A DNA stretch of 64,000 nt from Anaerotignum neopropionicum. Lineage in GTDB: Bacteria; Bacillota; Clostridia; Lachnospirales; Anaerotignaceae. The translations under genes and the position numbers were made by a program. Location: positions 1-64,000 of the forward strand of contig NZ_LRVM01000007.1 in assembly GCF_001571775.1 (NCBI RefSeq), in the 5' to 3' direction. The notes below the pieces were generated by a model that saw only the letters and a program-made list of their open reading frames with translations, was not told the DNA's origin and searched no databases. Every line of letters starts with the position of its first letter. Positions within the stretch are counted from its first letter, which is position 1. Shown piece after piece: positions 26,249-33,715 of this stretch.

Positions 26249-26911
26249 ATGACATTATTCATCGTAGAGGATGATTTTGAATTAAGAAAAGAATTAATAA
26301 CATTTCTCGAAAAATGTGGCTATGATTGCAAAACCAGCAATGATTTCACAAATATTGTAAAGGATGCGTTAGAAGCAGAACCTGATCTAATTTTATTGGA
26401 TATCAATCTTCCCTATTTTGACGGATATCATATTTGTCGTGAAATACGAAAAGTATCCGATGTGCCAATCATTATAGTGACAAGCAGGAATACAGATATG
26501 GACGAGTTGATGAGCATGAATCTGGGAGCAGATGATTTTGTCACAAAGCCTTATAATACACAGATTTTACTTGCACGCATCAATGCCATATTAAAACGAG
26601 CAGAAAAAGTGGGGGATGCTTCCGACTTAAAGTATAATGGTCTTACTGTGTATACAACAAAAAGCAAGGTTTCTTTCGCCGATAAAAGTGTTGACTTAAC
26701 AAAAAATGAGTTGCGTATTCTCTGGATTTTTATAAAAAATCAAGGTAATATTGTAAGCAGAAATGATTTGATGGATGAGCTTTGGCAATCGGATGAATTT
26801 GTGGATGATAATACACTCACGGTGAATGTGAATCGTCTGCGAAAAAAGTTGGAACAAATCGGAGCCGTCAATTTTATCCAGACCCGGCGAGGGCAGGGGT
26901 ATATTCTATGA
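26249..26911 (+). CDS. OmpR/PhoB-type response regulator (BceR-like)
   Basis: A 220-residue protein. The receiver domain has the acidic pocket VEDD (about 6-9), the phosphoacceptor Asp in LILLDINLPYFDG (about 51) and Lys in VTKPY. The C-terminal winged helix ends VRRKLE-type NVNRLRKKLEQIG and RRGQGYIL. Strong similarity in layout to BceR/VraR-type regulators paired with intramembrane-sensing kinases. The kinase gene overlaps its 3' end by 4 nt. The likely target is the ABC transporter at 29.1-31.8 kb. Confidence 0.92.
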   Translation: MTLFIVEDDFELRKELITFLEKCGYDCKTSNDFTNIVKDALEAEPDLILLDINLPYFDGYHICREIRKVSDVPIIIVTSRNTDMDELMSMNLGADDFVTKPYNTQILLARINAILKRAEKVGDASDLKYNGLTVYTTKSKVSFADKSVDLTKNELRILWIFIKNQGNIVSRNDLMDELWQSDEFVDDNTLTVNVNRLRKKLEQIGAVNFIQTRRGQGYIL

Positions 26912-27918
26912 AGCTGATAAAATATTTGAAAGATAAAATCCTTTTTATTGTTTTACAAGCTGCTATTTGCATTTTTCTTTTTTTTGTTCTGAAGGTTTAC
27001 CATGTAAACAACTATGCAAGTACACTTACGATTTTATCTGTTATTTTTGCAGATATTTTTTGGCTAATATTTGATTACACTTACCGTTCTATCTATTATA
27101 AAAAATTGCTAAATAACCTTGCACAGATGGACAAAAAACATTTGATTGCCGGACTTCTGGAAGAAGCACATTTTACGGATGCAGAAATTATGAGTGAGGT
27201 TATTAAAGAGACAACGAAAGCAATGAACGATGAGATAGCAGCCTACAAAATAACGCAAGACGAATATCGAGAATATGTTGAAACATGGATTCATGAAATT
27301 AAGACACCCCTTTCCTGCATTGATATCATCTGCAAAAACAATCGTAATGATGTTACCCGTAAAATTGCGGAAGAAACACAGAAGGTGGATAATTATATTG
27401 AACAGGCGTTGTTTTACGCCCGAAGCACAAATGTAGTGGCAGATTATTCAATTAAGAAATTAATTCTTGCCGACGTAGTAAAGAATACGGTGAAAAAAAA
27501 TTCCAAGCAGTTAATTGCTTGTCATACACAGGTGTATTTTGAACTAAATGATTTTACGGTTTATGCAGACGAAAAATGGTTGGATTTTATCATTGGTCAG
27601 ATTATTGCAAATAGTATAAAATATAAAAAAGAAACACTGGAGCTTTCTTTTTTTGGAAGCGAAAATCAAGACAGTGTTATTCTTTCTATAAAGGATAATG
27701 GCATTGGAATTCCGGAAAGTGACCGATCCAAAGTGTTTGAAAAAGGGTTTACGGGAAAAAATGGTAGGGCGTATGCAAAATCAACAGGCATTGGGCTGTA
27801 CCTTTGCCGAATCCTTTGTGAAAAAATGTATTTGGGCCTGAAAATAGAATCAGCCGTGGAGGAAGGAACCACACTGCAAATTATCTTTCCAAAAGACAGA
27901 CAATTATTTATGAAATAA
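26908..27918 (+). CDS. intramembrane-sensing histidine kinase (BceS-like)
   Basis: A 336-residue kinase with two N-terminal membrane spans (about 10-30 and 38-57) separated by only a few residues. It lacks a large extracellular sensor, the hallmark of the BceS group. The phosphoacceptor is H129 in TWIHEIKTPLS. The ATPase domain shows DNGIGIPE and STGIGLYLCR. BceS-type kinases sense antimicrobial peptides through the partner ABC permease. It overlaps the response regulator gene by 4 nt. Confidence 0.92.
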   Translation: MKLIKYLKDKILFIVLQAAICIFLFFVLKVYHVNNYASTLTILSVIFADIFWLIFDYTYRSIYYKKLLNNLAQMDKKHLIAGLLEEAHFTDAEIMSEVIKETTKAMNDEIAAYKITQDEYREYVETWIHEIKTPLSCIDIICKNNRNDVTRKIAEETQKVDNYIEQALFYARSTNVVADYSIKKLILADVVKNTVKKNSKQLIACHTQVYFELNDFTVYADEKWLDFIIGQIIANSIKYKKETLELSFFGSENQDSVILSIKDNGIGIPESDRSKVFEKGFTGKNGRAYAKSTGIGLYLCRILCEKMYLGLKIESAVEEGTTLQIIFPKDRQLFMK

Positions 27919-27965
27919 TAATAATGTAAAGAGGTGGGTTATAAATCTTACATCAGGGTGTCGAT

Positions 27966-28157
27966 AAGTCAAAACCTTGCGGGTTTTGCCCTCAAACACC
28001 TACAAGGACTTCTACTCAGCACTTTGCTCCGCAAAGCTGTCCTTCGGGCAGGTGGCACTTCTTTGCCACTGCGTCCTTGACCCACCTGAACCCCCCCCAT
28101 AAAATGAGGGTTCTATAAAAGTTTTTTGTCTTGCTATTTAAAAAGGCAAATGGGTTT
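27966..28157. repeat. intergenic element family B, copy 2
   Basis: A second copy of the core found at 22260-22450. It shares AAGTCAAAACCT, the ACCTACAAGGA stretch, CAGCACTTTG, GCTGTCCTTCGGGCA, TGGCACTTCTT, CCTTGACCCACC and AAAGTTTTT. The terminal inverted repeat seen in copy 1 is not evident at the right end, so this copy seems truncated. It lies between the kinase and transglycosylase genes. Confidence 0.7.
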
Positions 28158-28297
28158 GTTTACGCTCCGGAGGTCAGTTATAATACTGGCCTTTTTTGTT
28201 TGGTGACAATATTGTTCGTTTTCTGTAAGCATAATCAATGTTACATAGTATCCGTGTTTGTTATAATGAAATCACATTAGGAAAGGAGTCATTGATT

Positions 28298-28936
28298 ATG
28301 AAGAATTTAGCTCGTATCATTTTAAAAAATATGGCAATTATCGCTGTCTTTACAATTTGTACATACGGATTTACAGAAATACCTCCCATTGTTACAAAAG
28401 GATATGATATGTATCGGAATGCAGTCAATTTGGAGAGCATCTCAGACAAGATTGAGAATTTGAAGCAGGATGACAGCTATGTAACCATAGATGAAATATC
28501 GGAAGAATTCAAAAAGCAGATTCTTCAGTCAGAAGACAGCCGATTCTATCATCATTTTGGTATTGACCCTATTGCGACGGTTAGGGCAAGCGTTCATAAT
28601 ATTCAGGCCGGTAGTTTTGTGCAGGGCGGCAGCACCATTACGCAACAACTTGCAAAAAACCTTTATTTTTCCTTTGAAAAGAAATTGGAACGAAAAGTTG
28701 CTGAGGTATTTGTTGTATTTGAATTGGAACATTTGCTTACAAAAGATGAAATATTGGAACTATACTGCAATGTTGTTTATTATGGGGAGGGGTGTTATGG
28801 TTTGCAGGAAGCTACGGAGCATTATTATAACATTTCACCGGATGAATTATCTGAGGAACAGGCATCGGCTTTAGTTTTTACAATTAAAAGCCCCAATTAT
28901 TACAATCCCAACGTATACGAAAACGCAGCAGCATAA
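28298..28936 (+). CDS. monofunctional peptidoglycan glycosyltransferase (GT51)
   Basis: A 212-residue GT51 protein that polymerises lipid II into glycan strands, without a transpeptidase domain. An N-terminal membrane anchor (about 8-28) precedes the GT51 motifs. These are LQSEDSRFYHHFGID with catalytic E79, GGSTITQQLAKNL, a KKLERKVAEVF segment with the second acidic residue, and KDEILELYCNVVYYGEGCYG. ATG 28298 has AAAGGAG upstream; an in-frame ATG at 28238 does not. It sits inside a Bce-type cell-envelope-stress locus, which fits a wall-repair role (inference). Confidence 0.9.
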   Translation: MKNLARIILKNMAIIAVFTICTYGFTEIPPIVTKGYDMYRNAVNLESISDKIENLKQDDSYVTIDEISEEFKKQILQSEDSRFYHHFGIDPIATVRASVHNIQAGSFVQGGSTITQQLAKNLYFSFEKKLERKVAEVFVVFELEHLLTKDEILELYCNVVYYGEGCYGLQEATEHYYNISPDELSEEQASALVFTIKSPNYYNPNVYENAAA

Positions 28937-29094
28937 GTCAGCGTGACAAAAATGGTTGTTATCTGTAAAAAACAGCAGAGTACAATTATAATCTGCATAC
29001 ATAGGTGAACCATTTATGCAAAACCTATATAATTTTCAGGTGTTTTCACAAAAAATCAAAAAATGATTGCGTATAACAGGAAAGGAAGTTTACT

Positions 29095-29859
29095 ATGAAC
29101 ACAATTTTAAAGGTGCAAAGTCTACAAAAATATTATGGAGGAAAAGGAAATGTTACCAAAGCGATAGATAACATTAGCTTTAGCGTTGAAGAGGGAGAGT
29201 ACATTGGAATTATGGGAGCTTCCGGCAGCGGCAAAACAACTTTGCTGAATTGTATTTCGACTATTGACAGTGCAACAGCCGGACACATTTTCATTGATGG
29301 AATGGATGTAACGCAGATGAAATCCTCCGCACTATCAAAGTTCCGCAGAGAAAAGCTGGGTTTTATATTTCAGGATTTTAATTTGCTGGATACATTGACT
29401 GCACATGAAAATATTGCATTGGCATTGACAATTATTAAAACTCCTCCCAAAGAAATTGATGGCAGAGTAAGAACAGTGGCAGAGCTTTTGCATATTTCAG
29501 ATGTGCTGGAAAAGTACCCGTATCAGATGTCAGGTGGACAGAAACAACGAGTTGCCTCAGCCAGAGCCATCGTTACCAATCCCAGTCTGATTTTGGCGGA
29601 TGAGCCCACTGGCTCATTGGACTCAAAATCTGCAAAAATGCTGTTGGAGAGTTTTAGAAACCTCAATGAGCAAATCAACGCCACAATTTTAATGGTAACC
29701 CATGATGCATTTACTGCAAGCTACTGTAAACGGATCCTATTTATCAAAGATGGAAAATTGTTCAATGAACTTGTACGGGAAAATGAAACACGCAAAGCGT
29801 TTTTTGACCGCATTATGGAGGTCATTGCACTTCTTGGAGGTGACCTTAATGCTGACTAA
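29095..29859 (+). CDS. Bce-type ABC transporter ATPase
   Basis: A 254-residue ABC ATPase of the MacB/LolD/BceA group. Walker A is GASGSGKTT, Q-loop FQDFNLLDTL, signature MSGGQKQRVASARAI and Walker B LILADEPTGSLDS. It partners the permease gene that overlaps its end by 11 nt. These systems remove bacitracin, nisin-like lantibiotics or similar peptides from lipid-linked wall precursors, and they signal to a BceRS pair like the one at 26.2-27.9 kb. AGGAAAGGAAG precedes the ATG. Confidence 0.94.
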   Translation: MNTILKVQSLQKYYGGKGNVTKAIDNISFSVEEGEYIGIMGASGSGKTTLLNCISTIDSATAGHIFIDGMDVTQMKSSALSKFRREKLGFIFQDFNLLDTLTAHENIALALTIIKTPPKEIDGRVRTVAELLHISDVLEKYPYQMSGGQKQRVASARAIVTNPSLILADEPTGSLDSKSAKMLLESFRNLNEQINATILMVTHDAFTASYCKRILFIKDGKLFNELVRENETRKAFFDRIMEVIALLGGDLNAD

Positions 29860-31831
29860 ATTAGCCTTTAAAAATGCCGGAAAAAGTGTGCGTGATTATG
29901 CCGTATATTTCTTTACCCTTGTTTTAGGTGTCTCCATTTTCTATATGTTTAATTCTATTTATGCCCAAAAGGATATCATGGTGGTAACAGAATCGCTGAA
30001 CGATACAATGATAGCCCTTTGTCAGCTTTTATCAATAATTTCTGTATTTGTTGCAGTGGTTCTGGGATTTTTGATTGTTTATGCGAATAATTTTTTTATC
30101 AAACGCAGAAAAAAGGAACTGGGCATCTATATGACCTTAGGCATGGAAAAAAGCAAGATTTCCACTGTTCTTGTGCTTGAAACGCTGGTGATGGCAATTG
30201 CCGCATTATTGTTGGGTCTTGTCGTGGGTGTTTTCGGCTCACAGTTTATGTCTGTATTTACGGCAAGCATATTTGAAGCAGATATGACGGGATTTCGATT
30301 TGTATTTTCCCTTGATGCTCTTGTGAAAAGTGTGCTCTACTTTGCTATCATTTTTGTTGTTGTAATCCTATTTAATATTGCCGCAATAAACAGATACAAA
30401 CTTATTGATTTGATTTACGGCGGAAGAAAAAATGAAGAATTGAAGGTTCGAAACATTTGGGTATCAATTGGTATTTTTTGTGTATCTATTATGTCTCTTG
30501 CAGCAGCTTATATATTGATTTTAAAAAACGGTATGATTAATATCAATAATTTGTTTTTTTCCTCCCTTGCGTTGGGTACTGTGGGAACGCTTCTTTTTTT
30601 CTTTTCGGTTTCCGGAATATTTATAAAGCTGATTCAGTCAAGAAAAAAAATATACTATAAAAATCTTAACATGTTTGTTACAAGACAGCTTTCTTCCAAA
30701 ATCAACACAAATTTTGTTTCTATATCCGTTGTTTGCATTGTGCTGTTGTTGGTAATCGGCATATTTTCCTGTGGGTATAGTGTACAAAGTTCATTTTCCA
30801 ACGAGCTTAGGGAAAATATTAAATATGATTTTTCCTTATACGGAGATTCTTCTTTTGAAACAACGATTTATGAAAGCCTGCCTGAAGATGTGAAGGAACA
30901 GGATATTACATGGCAGGAATATTCCGTTTATAATTCCGGAGAAAAGCTGCACTATTCAGATTTTCCGCTGAACTTTTCTTCTGGTCTTATTAATTTGAGC
31001 GAAGATAGTTTGAATATTATCTTGCTGTCAGACTATAACAAAATGCTTGAAATGCAGCAGGAGCAGGAAATTTCTCTTGGCGAGGAGGAATACCTGGTTC
31101 TTGCGCCCTATGAATTTTTCCAAGATACTGCCCGCCAGTTCGGTGAAAATAATATTTCACTTCCTCTGTTTGACGGTGTTACTCTGAAACCCATTGATAA
31201 TACTGTTTCAAGAATTATGATGGAAATTCAGGGATTTGGGGGCATTTACTTTGTAGTAAGCGATTGCTATGAACAACAGATCAAAGAGCTTTCTGATACC
31301 AGCAATCGAATCTTAAACATAAACTGCAAAAGTGATGAACAGGCAAGCCAGGTGAAGGCGAGCTTGGAAAAGCAAAATGGTGATGATGACAATAATAAAG
31401 CTTATTATTATTTTGACAGTAAGCAGGGTATTTATGAGAACTCAGTTGGCGTGAAAGCAATTGTATCCTTTTTGGCTATCTACCTTGGAATTGTATTTAT
31501 GATTTCTTGTGCGGCTATTCTTGCCATTCAGCAGCTTTCAGAGGCTGCAGACAATAAATCAAGATACGAATTGCTTCATAAGCTGGGGACGGATAAAAAC
31601 ATGATAAATAAAGCACTATTCAAACAAATTTTATGCTATTTTCTTATGCCTCTTTTATTGGCAGTGGTTCACTCGGTAGTGGGTATTACCGCAGCAAATG
31701 AAGTGATTAAGATTTTTGGACGTATTGATGTTACAAAGAATATCATAGTGACCGCTTGTGTTATTATTGGTGTTTATGGTGCTTATTTTGGGCTCACCTA
31801 TATGGGAAGCAAAAGTATAATTAGCAAGTAA
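29849..31831 (+). CDS. Bce-type ABC transporter permease (FtsX-like)
   Basis: A 660-residue permease. It has an N-terminal membrane segment, FtsX-like helix groups (ALCQLLSIISVFVAVVLGFL, KELGIYMTLGMEKSKIS) and a large extracellular domain at about 330-530. Helices at the C-terminus follow (VGVKAIVSFLAIYLGIVFMI). This topology with a big loop before the last three spans is that of BceB sensors of antimicrobial peptides. ATG 29849 follows GGAGGTG and overlaps the ATPase gene; a longer frame from 29702 lies inside that gene and is not used. The stop abuts the duplicated spoIVA tail. Confidence 0.93.
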   Translation: MLTKLAFKNAGKSVRDYAVYFFTLVLGVSIFYMFNSIYAQKDIMVVTESLNDTMIALCQLLSIISVFVAVVLGFLIVYANNFFIKRRKKELGIYMTLGMEKSKISTVLVLETLVMAIAALLLGLVVGVFGSQFMSVFTASIFEADMTGFRFVFSLDALVKSVLYFAIIFVVVILFNIAAINRYKLIDLIYGGRKNEELKVRNIWVSIGIFCVSIMSLAAAYILILKNGMININNLFFSSLALGTVGTLLFFFSVSGIFIKLIQSRKKIYYKNLNMFVTRQLSSKINTNFVSISVVCIVLLLVIGIFSCGYSVQSSFSNELRENIKYDFSLYGDSSFETTIYESLPEDVKEQDITWQEYSVYNSGEKLHYSDFPLNFSSGLINLSEDSLNIILLSDYNKMLEMQQEQEISLGEEEYLVLAPYEFFQDTARQFGENNISLPLFDGVTLKPIDNTVSRIMMEIQGFGGIYFVVSDCYEQQIKELSDTSNRILNINCKSDEQASQVKASLEKQNGDDDNNKAYYYFDSKQGIYENSVGVKAIVSFLAIYLGIVFMISCAAILAIQQLSEAADNKSRYELLHKLGTDKNMINKALFKQILCYFLMPLLLAVVHSVVGITAANEVIKIFGRIDVTKNIIVTACVIIGVYGAYFGLTYMGSKSIISK

Positions 31832-31837
31832 GAGAAG

Positions 31838-31956
31838 GATGGAAAACAGGAAAAAAGATTTTTTGTATGCCTGAGGATGCACAAATTAAAATGGCAGAAA
31901 TCCTGCAAAGGATGGTAGACGAAGGAAAAGATGGTTTGATTTGCATGATTCTGTAA
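31838..31956 (+). pseudogene. duplicated 3' end of spoIVA (remnant)
   Basis: The frame from ATG 31867 encodes 29 residues matching the SpoIVA C-terminus at 28 of the aligned end positions or by conservative change (MPEDAQIKMAE identical, then ILQRMVDEG, ending DGLICMIL). DNA similarity reaches back to about 31838, where a 2-nt length difference breaks the frame, and forward through the terminator. No start region or ATPase domain is present, so it is a fragment. Confidence 0.88.
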
Positions 31957-31961
31957 TAAAG

Positions 31962-32000
31962 AAAACGGTTGTTGTCGAAAGACAACAGCCGTTTTCTTTT
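31962..32000 (+). terminator. duplicated copy of the spoIVA terminator
   Basis: The stem AAAACGGTTGTTGTC / GACAACAGCCGTTTT is identical to that at 25031-25070. It probably now terminates the Bce-type transporter transcript. Confidence 0.85.
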
Positions 32001-32072
32001 GCGCTGACGCTTTAATAAAGCTCTTTCCTTGATTTTAGGTGATGGGTGGAAGCGGTTTTTAACCTTTATTGT

Positions 32073-32099
32073 TATACTCTGGAGAACATCGGTGTTCTC
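32073..32099 (+). promoter_or_regulatory. promoter -10 box and palindromic operator before the hydrogenase operon
   Basis: TATACT (about 32073-32078) resembles a -10 box. It is followed by the perfect palindrome GAGAACA-TCGG-TGTTCTC (32082-32099), placed where a repressor would cover the transcription start. The same sequence could fold as a short hairpin. It lies 140 nt upstream of the first operon gene. Confidence 0.45.
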
Positions 32100-32239
32100 A
32101 GTGTAATTATTGATAGGATGTGTTTCCGTTTAGTGGCAACGGCATAAGCTTTGGTAATAAAAAAAGAGAAACAGGCATAGTGTGTATTTAGGAAAAGCTT
32201 ACCATGATTAATATGGAAAACAGCAAAAGGAGGAAAATT

Positions 32240-32674
32240 ATGGCATGTTTTGTTGTACCTATGGCAGAAGCGATTGTTGTTTCTGTAGTAAAACATATGG
32301 TGGCAAAGAAGGAGGAACAGGCGTTATTAGAAGCTTCAACTCCGAGGGCAGGAGAAAATTCTTATGTAATGAAAGAAAAAACCATCTCACAAACTGGTTT
32401 AAGCTGGACACGGAAATTAACCTGGCTGAATGCTTTGTTATGGGGTGGCGTAATCTTATTGGCAGTGGAACATATATGGTATGGGGAAGTTATTCTATGG
32501 CCACCATTTTTAACAGCAATGAGAAATCCAATGGATATACCCATTATGCTTCATGAAATGGCTACTATTGGTACATCTATGGCGATTTTTGTAACATTGG
32601 TGTGGGGGAGTATGGTTTTTGTTGTGGAACAAAGAATGAAGCATAGTTTACGCAAAGGCTTCAACAGGAATTAA
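32240..32674 (+). CDS. small membrane protein at the head of the hydrogenase operon
   Basis: A 144-residue protein not recognised as a named family. An N-terminal hydrophobic or amphipathic stretch (CFVVPMAEAIVVSVVKHMVA) is followed by a charged linker. Two clear membrane spans follow (LNALLWGGVILLAVEHIW and about 115-135, IGTSMAIFVTLVWGSMVFVV). AAAAGGAGG lies just before ATG 32240. Its stop is 12 nt from the next membrane protein gene, and both precede hydrogenase maturation genes on the same strand. A role in anchoring or electron transfer for the hydrogenase is a guess from context. Confidence 0.75.
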   Translation: MACFVVPMAEAIVVSVVKHMVAKKEEQALLEASTPRAGENSYVMKEKTISQTGLSWTRKLTWLNALLWGGVILLAVEHIWYGEVILWPPFLTAMRNPMDIPIMLHEMATIGTSMAIFVTLVWGSMVFVVEQRMKHSLRKGFNRN

Positions 32675-32686
32675 AGGAGGGATGGT

Positions 32687-32968
32687 ATGTATTTTATCAT
32701 TACTGCGGTAGCTGCGGTTTTAACCACGTTATTTTGGTATAGGCTTTCTGAAGATAAGTATCAGTTGAGTACACTTTGTTTTATCTATTGGGGCGCAGCA
32801 CTCATGTGGTTTGTGGATCATGTGATTGCCTTTTTCATGGAAGGTGGGGAATTTTTTGAAATAACGCTGGATGCAACCATGTTGGGACTTACTGTTGTTC
32901 TTTCTGGATTTTTTTTATGGGTGCTGATGCTACTTGTAAAAGCCAGAAAGGGAACGCTGAAAAATTAA
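32687..32968 (+). CDS. small three-span membrane protein, hydrogenase operon
   Basis: A 93-residue protein with three predicted membrane helices: near 1-18, 30-52 (LCFIYWGAALMWFVDHVIAFF) and 63-85 (TMLGLTVVLSGFFLWVLMLL). It contains a His in the second span (VDHVI), which could be a heme or quinone-site residue, but no HyaC-type four-His pattern. AAAGGAGGG precedes ATG 32687. It is tightly spaced with the upstream membrane gene and is followed by the hydrogenase protease gene. Family not recognised. Confidence 0.75.
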   Translation: MYFIITAVAAVLTTLFWYRLSEDKYQLSTLCFIYWGAALMWFVDHVIAFFMEGGEFFEITLDATMLGLTVVLSGFFLWVLMLLVKARKGTLKN

Positions 32969-33003
32969 GGTGTTTAGGTATGATATAGAAATGGGGTGGC
33001 TTT

Positions 33004-33465
33004 ATGATAAAGCTGGTTGCCACAGGGAATCGCTTCATGAAGGATGACGGTATTGCAATCAAGATTGCCGAGAATTTGGAGCAAAGCCTACATCAATTAA
33101 ATATTGAGGTTATTATCGGTGAAACTGACTGTCAAAGTTGTTTTTTTTTCATAAATCCCGAGGATTTCGTGTTTATTCTTGATGCGTTTTATGAAGGAGC
33201 TGAGCCGGGAAGTGTTCATTTATTCAGCCTTGAAGAAGTCATAGCCCAATCTTCAGCATCTTTTATGCAGCATGATATGAATATGATTGAATTAATGAAG
33301 CTTTATAAAAGTGAATGGAAAGGCTGTTTTATTGGCGTTGAAATTGCCGAAATAGGCTTTGGGGATGAGCTTAGTCCAGTTTTGCAAGAGAAGTTCCAAG
33401 AAATTTGTTGGGAAGTGGAAAAAAACATAAAAAAAATTATACAGGAGGAAATCACTGATGCATGA
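33004..33465 (+). CDS. hyaD: hydrogenase maturation protease
   Basis: A 153-residue protein of the HyaD/HybD/HycI endopeptidase family, which removes the C-terminal peptide from the [NiFe] large subunit after nickel insertion. The start LVATGNRFMKDDGIAIKIAENL matches the GNxxxxDDGxG family motif with the nickel-sensing acidic residue, though Gly-Ile replaces the usual Gly-Val/Gly. FILDAFYEGAEPGSVHLF corresponds to the second conserved DA..G.pPG block, and the HD pair (MQHDMN) to the His ligand. Its substrate is present: the large subunit here ends in a cleavable 14-residue tail. It overlaps the next gene by 8 nt. Confidence 0.88.
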   Translation: MIKLVATGNRFMKDDGIAIKIAENLEQSLHQLNIEVIIGETDCQSCFFFINPEDFVFILDAFYEGAEPGSVHLFSLEEVIAQSSASFMQHDMNMIELMKLYKSEWKGCFIGVEIAEIGFGDELSPVLQEKFQEICWEVEKNIKKIIQEEITDA

Positions 33466-33715
33466 TACCTTTTTAAATCAAAACCTATATGAAGCAATTG
33501 TTGGATTGTGTGAAGAAAATGCAATGGGAAAAATTACAAAATTGGTTATTACAGTACATACGCACAGCCATATCAGTGAAAGCAGTATTCGAGAGTATTT
33601 CGCCGATAGAAACAGCAAACTTATTGGAGCGTGGACAGATATTGTGGTAGAAAAGAAGGAAATAGAGCCCCTAACTGCAACGATTGAGCAAATTGATGGA
33701 GAGAAAAATGGATGA
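33458..33715 (+). CDS. short HypA-like protein lacking the zinc domain
   Basis: An 85-residue protein at the position expected for hypA. It begins MHDTFLNQNLYEAIVGLCEE, comparable with the MHE...L..I....E start of HypA, where His2 binds nickel. The following KITKLVITVHTHSHISESSI segment matches the HypA core strand. The two CxxC pairs that bind zinc in HypA are missing, and the protein contains a single cysteine (C18). It overlaps both neighbours (8 nt upstream; ATGA with hypF). It could be a reduced nickel chaperone or a partner for HypF. Nickel binding is inferred only. Confidence 0.7.
   Translation: MHDTFLNQNLYEAIVGLCEENAMGKITKLVITVHTHSHISESSIREYFADRNSKLIGAWTDIVVEKKEIEPLTATIEQIDGEKNG

Noticed and set aside
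28238-28297. Upstream start of the GT51 gene
   Set aside because: The extra 20 residues lack a ribosome binding site; AAAGGAG precedes ATG 28298 and the membrane anchor begins there.
29702-29848. N-terminal extension of the ABC permease
   Set aside because: It lies wholly inside the ATPase gene in another frame; ATG 29849 follows GGAGGTG.
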